Assembly (NCBI RefSeq): GCF_001641695.1
Contig: NZ_LSEF01000073.1
Span: 1-64,000 of the forward strand
DNA length: 64,000 nt
Origin: Bradyrhizobium neotropicale
GTDB taxonomy: Bacteria > Pseudomonadota > Alphaproteobacteria > Rhizobiales > Xanthobacteraceae
Direction: 5' to 3'
Each line of letters opens with the position of its first letter. Position 1 is the first letter of the stretch. The notes beneath the pieces were generated by a model. It made no database searches. It had not been told where the DNA came from and was given only the letters and a program-made list of their open reading frames with translations. Below, one piece after another: positions 59,167 through 64,000 of the stretch. The translations under genes were made by a program, and so were the position numbers.

Positions 59167-61455
59167 TTACTGCCGCGCCATCTGCGCATTGCCGACGGCA
59201 TCGCCATCGAGCGTCTGGTCGTTGTGCATGGTGACGGTGACGCGCGACAGCCGTCCAGCGAATTCGAACGGCGCCTCGTAATGCGACACGGGGCTGCCGC
59301 GGTCGCGGCCAATGTCGAGGCCGGACCACGAGATCAGCGTGTGAAAACCGAGCTGGGTCTGGAGCGACCCGGCCGGCTCGCCATCGATCAGCAGCGTGTA
59401 TTCGGAGATGCCGGTGCGCGAGCCCTTGGCGGGCGGCTCCTTGCGCACGAGGCGCTCGACATGCACCCCTAGCCGCTGGACGCCCGACGGCACCTTGCGA
59501 TCCGAGCGCACGATCTGGTGGCTGCCGCCGATGTTGAGGTCGTGCACCAAGAGACCATCCTTGATGTAAAGGCTGTAGCCCGACGTCGCATCGCCATGCG
59601 CGATCAACACGCCGTGGGCGCCCGTCCCATCGATCTCGACATGCGCCTCGATCGTGTAGCTGCGGCTGCGCACGTCGGGCGCAACGTCGGTCGGCACGTG
59701 TCCCATGCCGGCATGGAAGACGAAATGGTGACGCGCGCCGTGGAAGCGCGCGGCGTTCTCGGCAAAGCGCGGGCCAAACCGGTCGTCGAGCGGCAGCACG
59801 TTGTGCGTCTCGGCCTCCGCCCACCAGAGCGCGATCATCTCGGCCAAACGATCCGGCTGCTCCGCGGCAAGATCATTGGTCTCGGAAAAATCCAGGTCGA
59901 GATGAAACAGCTCCCATTTGTCGTTCTCGAACGGCGTGCCCGGTGGATGATAGGCGACCGCCTTCCAGCCGCCGTGCCAGAGGCCGCGATGGCCGAACAT
60001 CTCGAAATATTGCGGCGAACGCTTCGATGGCGCCGACGCATCGGTGATCGAGCGCGCAAAGCTCTCGCCTTCGAGCGGCATCTGCGGACAGCCAGCGATC
60101 GTGTTGGGCGCCTCGATGCCGATCAGATCCAAGAGCGTCGGCGTGAGGTCGCAGGCATGCACGAACTGGTGGCGTAGCTCGCCCCTGCCTGCGATGGGCT
60201 TCGGCCAGTTGATCACGAAGGGATCGCGGATACCGCCGCCATGGGTGTTCTGCTTGTAGCGGCGCAGCGGCGTGTTCGAAGCCATCGCCCAGCCATGTGG
60301 GAAATTGCTGTGGGTGTCGGGCCCGCCGATGTCGTCGATGCGGCGCAGCTTCTCCGCGATCGGCTCCGGCTTGAAATTGAACGGCCCCATCGCATTGACG
60401 AAGCCGAGCGGCCCACCCTCCTGGCTCGCGCCGTTGTCGGACATCACGATGATCATCGTGTTGTCGCGGATGCCGGCCGTCTCCAGGAAGGCGACGAGCC
60501 GCGCCAGATGCCAATCGGAATGGTCGAGCATGCCGGCGAAGGCGGCTTGCAGGCGCGTAAACACGCGCCGCTCGTCGGCGGAATGCTCCTCCCAGGCCTT
60601 CACGCCGTCGTTGCGCACGGGCATTCGCGTGTCCTGCGGCACCAGCCCCATCGCCTTCTGCCGCGACAGCCGCTGCTCACGCTCGACGTCCCAGCCGTGC
60701 GCGAACGCAGCGTCATAGCTCCTGATGATATCGGATGGCGCCTGGTGCGGCGCATGACAGGCGCCCAGCGCGACCCAGGTCAGCCAGGGGATATCGGGCC
60801 GGTCGGCGACGTGGTCGCCGATGAAGCGGATGGCCTGGTCGATGAGATCTTCGGTCAGATGATAGCGTTCGGCATATGTCCCCGGCGGATCGATATGCGT
60901 GTTGTCGGAGACGAGCTCGGGCGCATACTGGTCAGTCTCGGCATCAAGGAAGCCGTAGAAGCGGTCGAAGCCGCGCCCGAGCGGCCAGCCGTCGAACGGG
61001 CCCGTGGCGCCGCTTTCGGTCAGCGGCGTGACGTGCCATTTGCCGACCATGTAGTTGCGATAGCCGTGCACGCGCAGCATCTCGGCGAGTGTCCCCGCCT
61101 CGCGTGCAATCTTGCCGCGATAGCCGGGATAACCGGAGTCGAAATTGGCAAGGCATCCGACCCCGACCGAATGGTGGTTGCGCCCGGTGAGCAGCGCCGC
61201 GCGCGTCGTCGAGCACATCGCCGTGGTGTGGAAGCCGGTGTAGCGCAAGCCTTCGGCGGCGAGCCGATCGATGGTCGGCGTCCTGATCGCCGAGCCGTAG
61301 CAGCCGAAATCGGAGAAGCCGACGTCGTCGAACAGCACGACCAGGATGTTTGGCGCGCCCTGAGGCGGCTTCGGCGCCTCCGGCCACCAGGGTCTCGAGT
61401 CCGCGACGGTCTTGCCGACGGTGCCGCGGAACGGCGTGCCGCTGCCTGCGCTCAT
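59167..61455 (-). CDS. Arylsulfatase (large, type I sulfatase)
   Basis: A 762-residue sulfatase. The formylglycine site is C81 in CSTTRAALLTGR; the usual C-x-P-x-R has Thr in place of Pro. Metal-binding VVLFDDVGFSDFGCYG and MVGKWHVTP are intact, and the C-terminal 200 residues add a jelly-roll-like domain ending in YEAPFEFAGRLSRVTV. No export signal is seen, so it is probably cytoplasmic. ATG 61455 has an ideal gggaggag. It diverges from a TetR gene with an operator between, suggesting induction by a sulfate ester. Confidence 0.9.
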   Translation of the reverse strand: MSAGSGTPFRGTVGKTVADSRPWWPEAPKPPQGAPNILVVLFDDVGFSDFGCYGSAIRTPTIDRLAAEGLRYTGFHTTAMCSTTRAALLTGRNHHSVGVGCLANFDSGYPGYRGKIAREAGTLAEMLRVHGYRNYMVGKWHVTPLTESGATGPFDGWPLGRGFDRFYGFLDAETDQYAPELVSDNTHIDPPGTYAERYHLTEDLIDQAIRFIGDHVADRPDIPWLTWVALGACHAPHQAPSDIIRSYDAAFAHGWDVEREQRLSRQKAMGLVPQDTRMPVRNDGVKAWEEHSADERRVFTRLQAAFAGMLDHSDWHLARLVAFLETAGIRDNTMIIVMSDNGASQEGGPLGFVNAMGPFNFKPEPIAEKLRRIDDIGGPDTHSNFPHGWAMASNTPLRRYKQNTHGGGIRDPFVINWPKPIAGRGELRHQFVHACDLTPTLLDLIGIEAPNTIAGCPQMPLEGESFARSITDASAPSKRSPQYFEMFGHRGLWHGGWKAVAYHPPGTPFENDKWELFHLDLDFSETNDLAAEQPDRLAEMIALWWAEAETHNVLPLDDRFGPRFAENAARFHGARHHFVFHAGMGHVPTDVAPDVRSRSYTIEAHVEIDGTGAHGVLIAHGDATSGYSLYIKDGLLVHDLNIGGSHQIVRSDRKVPSGVQRLGVHVERLVRKEPPAKGSRTGISEYTLLIDGEPAGSLQTQLGFHTLISWSGLDIGRDRGSPVSHYEAPFEFAGRLSRVTVTMHNDQTLDGDAVGNAQMARQ

Positions 61456-61513
61456 CTGCTCCTCCCTGATTGCTGCGCGAGCGGCCACGGTTGACCCAAG
61501 GCCCGTCTACGCA

Positions 61514-61545
61514 TAAATTATAATCCGAATTATGATTATAATTTA
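61514..61545. promoter_or_regulatory. TetR-type operator between sulfatase and tetR
   Basis: taaattataat and attataattta are exact 11-bp arms around a 10-bp spacer that itself contains ataat-ccga-attat symmetry. The site is A+T-rich in a GC-rich genome. It lies 58 bp from the sulfatase start and 6 bp from the first possible tetR ATG, so it probably overlaps both promoters. Confidence 0.75.
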
Positions 61546-61551
61546 AGCTGG

Positions 61552-62241
61552 ATGCAAGCACGGATGCGGCCACGATCAAGGGAGCCGGAACTTCGCGAGT
61601 TCGACCTGCCGGGCGTTGCCCCGTCGCGCCAGAAGCGCAGCCGGGAGATGACGTTCGCGCTGTTACGCGCAGGCGCCGACATGCTGCGCACGCGCAGCCT
61701 TGGCGAACTCGCGATCGAGCCCCTCTGCGCCGAGGTCGGCGTGACCGTCGGCGCGTTCTACAGCCGCTTCGAGAGCAAGGAAGCCTATTTCAACGCGCTG
61801 ATTGCCCTCGCTGCGCGCGATGGCGAACAACGGCTGACGGACATGGGCAGCGCTTCGTCAGCGAACGTCGGTCTTGATGAGCTCTGTCGCGTCATCGTCA
61901 GCGGCATCATTGCCTGGATACGCAAGCACGAGGGCGTGCTGCGCGCCGCGCTTCAGCATGACGATACGCGCCCGGACAAATGGACGACGTTCAAGGGCCT
62001 CGCCCGCGCCACCGGCGAGCACGCCACCCCTCTCCTGCTGCCGGCGATGGGCAAGGGCCGCAAGGCGGCAAAGACCCGCGCCATCGCCTTCGGCTTCCAG
62101 GTCGTGCTCGGCACGCTCGTGAATGCAATCCTCAACGATCCCGGCCCGCTATCGCTCCAGTCGAAAGAGATGGAGGCCCGGCTCGCCGACTGCCTGTTGC
62201 TGCTGCTTCAGGCGGAAATTGGTCAGCCGACGCCCAGATAG
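61552..62241 (+). CDS. TetR-family transcriptional regulator
   Basis: A 229-residue regulator. After a 30-residue charged leader the helix-turn-helix is at about 30-78 (REMTFALLRAGADMLRTRSLGELAIEPLCAEVGVTVGAFYSRFESKEAYF). A helical ligand-binding domain follows. The start may be ATG 61552 or 61564. It is divergent to the sulfatase gene and shares the inverted repeat at 61514-61545, so it most likely represses itself and the sulfatase. Its end overlaps livF by 19 bp, tail to tail. Confidence 0.87.
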   Translation: MQARMRPRSREPELREFDLPGVAPSRQKRSREMTFALLRAGADMLRTRSLGELAIEPLCAEVGVTVGAFYSRFESKEAYFNALIALAARDGEQRLTDMGSASSANVGLDELCRVIVSGIIAWIRKHEGVLRAALQHDDTRPDKWTTFKGLARATGEHATPLLLPAMGKGRKAAKTRAIAFGFQVVLGTLVNAILNDPGPLSLQSKEMEARLADCLLLLLQAEIGQPTPR

Positions 62242-62942
62242 GCCTTTTGCACCTGCGGATCGTCGGCCAGCGCCGCCGCCGTGCCGGACAGCACGCTTCT
62301 GCCGACCTGGAGCACGGTCGCGAAATCCGACACTTCCAGCGCGAGTTCGATCGACTGCTCGGCGAGCAGGATGGTCAGGCCCTCGCGATGCAGGCGGCCG
62401 AAGGTCTCGTACATCGATTCGACGACCGCCGGCGCAAGGCCGAGCGACGGTTCGTCGAGCATCAGGAGTCTTGGATCGCTCATCAAGGCGCGGCCGACCG
62501 CGAGCATCTGCCGCTCGCCGCCGGACATGGTGCCGGCGCGCTGGTCGCGGCGCTCCTTCAGGCGCGGAAAAATCTCGTAGACGCGCTCGAGCAGTGCGGC
62601 CTTGCGCGACTTGTCGTGTAGCGGCGTTGCCCCGAGCAAGAGATTGTTCTCGACGCTCTGCTGCACGAACAGCCGCCAGCCTTCCGGTGACAACGCGAGC
62701 CCCTTGCGTACGATCGCGAAGGCGTTCTGGCCCGCGATGTCCTCGCCGCGAAAGCTGATCACGCCGGAATGCACCGGGATGAGGCCGGCAACCGCGTTCA
62801 ACGTCGTGGTCTTGCCACCGCCGTTCGAGCCGAGCAGCGCGACGACGCTGCCCTCGGGCACCTCCAGCGACACGTCGGAGACGCCGATCAAATCGCCGTA
62901 GCGCACCTCGAGGTGCTCGATCCGGAGCAAAGGCCCGCTCAT
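62223..62942 (-). CDS. livF: Branched-chain amino-acid-type ABC transporter ATPase LivF
   Basis: A 239-residue ATPase. Walker A GSNGGGKTT is at 38-46; the signature SGGERQMLAVGRALM and Walker B LLMLDEPSLGLAP follow. The LivF type is shown by length and by SLGLAPAVVESMYETF. It overlaps the upstream livG by 4 bp. Related systems carry branched-chain amino acids, amides, urea or aromatic acids, so the substrate is open. The binding protein and LivH are not in the window. Confidence 0.92.
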   Translation of the reverse strand: MSGPLLRIEHLEVRYGDLIGVSDVSLEVPEGSVVALLGSNGGGKTTTLNAVAGLIPVHSGVISFRGEDIAGQNAFAIVRKGLALSPEGWRLFVQQSVENNLLLGATPLHDKSRKAALLERVYEIFPRLKERRDQRAGTMSGGERQMLAVGRALMSDPRLLMLDEPSLGLAPAVVESMYETFGRLHREGLTILLAEQSIELALEVSDFATVLQVGRSVLSGTAAALADDPQVQKAYLGVG

Positions 62943-63706
62943 GTGAGCGGCCCGCCCATCAGCTCGATCGGCGTGTGTCCCGCGGCCGCCTTGGCCGCGC
63001 GGGTGCCGAGATAGGCCGCGATCACCGCGGGGTTGGACGTGACCTCGCGCGGGCTGCCGCGGGCGATTTCCTTGCCTTGATGGAACACCATCACGCGGCT
63101 TGCCAGCGACATGATCACTTCCATGATGTGCTCGACGATGACGAGCGTGATGCCGGAGCGGTGGATGTCGCGCACGAGGTCGATCGCGAGCTTCACCTCA
63201 TTGGCGTTGAGACCGGCCATGGCCTCGTCGAGCAACAACACCTTCGGCTCGGTCGCGAGCGCCCGCGCAATCTCCAGCCGCTTGCGCCCGGGCGTGCCGA
63301 GCGAGCGCGCGGACGCCTCCGCAAGCCGGCTCATCCCGACGCGCTCCAGCACGGCGTGCGCCTTGGTCTCGGCTTCGGCGCGATGCGAAGACCGCAGGAA
63401 GGCGCCGATCATGACGTTCTCGAGCACCGTCATGCCCTCGAACGTCTGCGGCACCTGGAAGGTGCGCGCGAGCCCGAGCTCCGCGCGCAGCTCCGGCGTG
63501 AAGTCGGTGATGTCACGCCCCCCGAATAGCACGCGGCCGGAGGTGGCCTTGAGGTCGCCGGTCAGGCAATTGAAGAAGGTGGACTTGCCGGCGCCGTTCG
63601 GACCGATCAGGCCGAGGATGTCGCCTTGCTCCAGCGTCACGGAGGCATCGTCCACTGCCTTGAAGCTGCCGAACGCCTTGGTGATGCCGCGTGCTTCAAG
63701 GAGCAT
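62939..63706 (-). CDS. livG: Branched-chain amino-acid-type ABC transporter ATPase LivG
   Basis: A 255-residue ATPase. Walker A GPNGAGKST is at 35-43; the signature is replaced by the LivG-type SLGTPGRKRLEIARALA, and Walker B is VLLLDEAMAGLN. The open frame reaches 63766, but ATG 63706 has gggag upstream and starts the family N-terminus. It overlaps the end of the livM frame by 11 bp and livF by 4 bp. Confidence 0.93.
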   Translation of the reverse strand: MLLEARGITKAFGSFKAVDDASVTLEQGDILGLIGPNGAGKSTFFNCLTGDLKATSGRVLFGGRDITDFTPELRAELGLARTFQVPQTFEGMTVLENVMIGAFLRSSHRAEAETKAHAVLERVGMSRLAEASARSLGTPGRKRLEIARALATEPKVLLLDEAMAGLNANEVKLAIDLVRDIHRSGITLVIVEHIMEVIMSLASRVMVFHQGKEIARGSPREVTSNPAVIAAYLGTRAAKAAAGHTPIELMGGPLT

Positions 63707-64000
63707 GGCTTGCTCCCGTATCGACGCCCGGCTTGCCGCGCCGCTTGAACAGGCTGAGGATACCACCCGGCTGGAAGCGGGCGATCAGCACGATGATCGC
63801 GCCATAGACCACGAAGGTGAGCCCGGCGCCCTTGCCGCCGAGCCAGCTGTTGGAGATCTCCTCCAGCGGCACCAGGATCGCGGCACCGACCAAAGGGCCA
63901 AACAAAAGCCCCGCCCCGCCCAGCGCTGCCATGATCAGGATCTTCACCGAGATCAGGATGCCGAGACCCGACTCGGGATCGACGAAGCCGAACATCATCG
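63696..64000 (-). CDS. livM: Branched-chain amino-acid-type ABC permease LivM, C-terminal part
   Basis: The last 100 or so residues of a permease whose start is beyond the right edge. ISVKILIMAALGGAGLLFGPLVGAAILVPLEE is the typical last-but-one LivM segment, and the C-terminus is GGILSLFKRRGKPGVDTGASHAP. The EAA-like loop is outside the window. It is the most upstream visible gene of a livM-livG-livF unit. Confidence 0.88.
   Translation of the reverse strand, partial: MMFGFVDPESGLGILISVKILIMAALGGAGLLFGPLVGAAILVPLEEISNSWLGGKGAGLTFVVYGAIIVLIARFQPGGILSLFKRRGKPGVDTGASHAP

Noticed and set aside
57287-59824. 845-codon minus-strand frame across the RND pump, IalB and sulfatase end
   Set aside because: It crosses three well-supported genes and has no recognisable domain.

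Overview
The window looks like a chromosomal stretch of a high-GC alphaproteobacterium, most likely Bradyrhizobium or a close relative. This is inferred from uniformly GC-rich coding sequence, many acyl-CoA and sugar-acid catabolic genes with dedicated transporters, an IalB-family protein, a TAXI-type TRAP transporter, Irr-like boxes in front of iron-uptake genes, and many palindromic intergenic repeats of a kind I associate with that genus. No rRNA, tRNA, CRISPR array, prophage or conjugative module was seen. The only mobile element is an IS1182-like transposase at the left edge.

Layout. 1-1.6 kb: insertion sequence abutting a palindromic repeat. 1.6-6.7 kb: TetR regulator, PaaI-type thioesterase, enoyl-CoA hydratase, thiolase and an MFS transporter. 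6.7-11.5 kb: OprB-like porin, CorA/ZntB-type channel, acetoacetate decarboxylase and a divergent patatin-like hydrolase. 11.5-16.3 kb: a gene-poor accessory stretch with two secreted proteins of unknown function, a DUF3303 protein, three very small ORFs, an intact single-domain response regulator, a frameshifted second receiver gene and the degraded tail of an ABC substrate-binding protein gene. 16.3-24.8 kb: IclR regulator, carboxyltransferase, a stand-alone biotinyl domain, TAXI receptor, fused TRAP permease, and a glutaminase fused to STAS and cyclic-nucleotide domains. 25-30.9 kb: MazG-like and carboxymuconolactone-decarboxylase-like proteins, then a DUF35/thiolase pair, CoA-transferase and second thiolase.

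30.9-43 kb holds a sugar or sugar-acid locus: KDPG-type aldolase, KDG-type kinase, a DenD-like dehydrogenase, a complete MalEFGK-type ABC importer, a LacI regulator, a XylD-like Fe-S dehydratase and two SDR dehydrogenases. Two near-identical LacI-type operators flank the lacI gene, one facing the importer operon and one facing the dehydratase, which ties both halves together. 43-47.7 kb: beta-lactamase-fold hydrolase, GFA-family protein, EamA exporter with divergent LysR, and a site-2 protease.

47.7-53.9 kb is an iron-uptake operon read on the minus strand: TonB-dependent siderophore receptor, PiuC-type hydroxylase, ExbB, ExbD and TonB. It is preceded by three 17-bp Irr/ICE-like boxes, and a fourth lies before a 79-residue upstream gene. 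54.2-59.1 kb: RND adaptor and pump, then IalB. 59.2-62.2 kb: large arylsulfatase divergent from a TetR regulator, with a strong inverted repeat between them. 62.2-64 kb: LivF, LivG and the C-terminal end of LivM, which runs off the window.

I found no clearly new defence or mobile system. The most promising less-described items are the dual-operator sugar-acid regulon, the cysteine-less thiolase with its DUF35 partner, the carboxyltransferase/biotinyl pair without a biotin carboxylase next to a TAXI-glutaminase operon, and the mosaic of at least seven palindromic repeat families.
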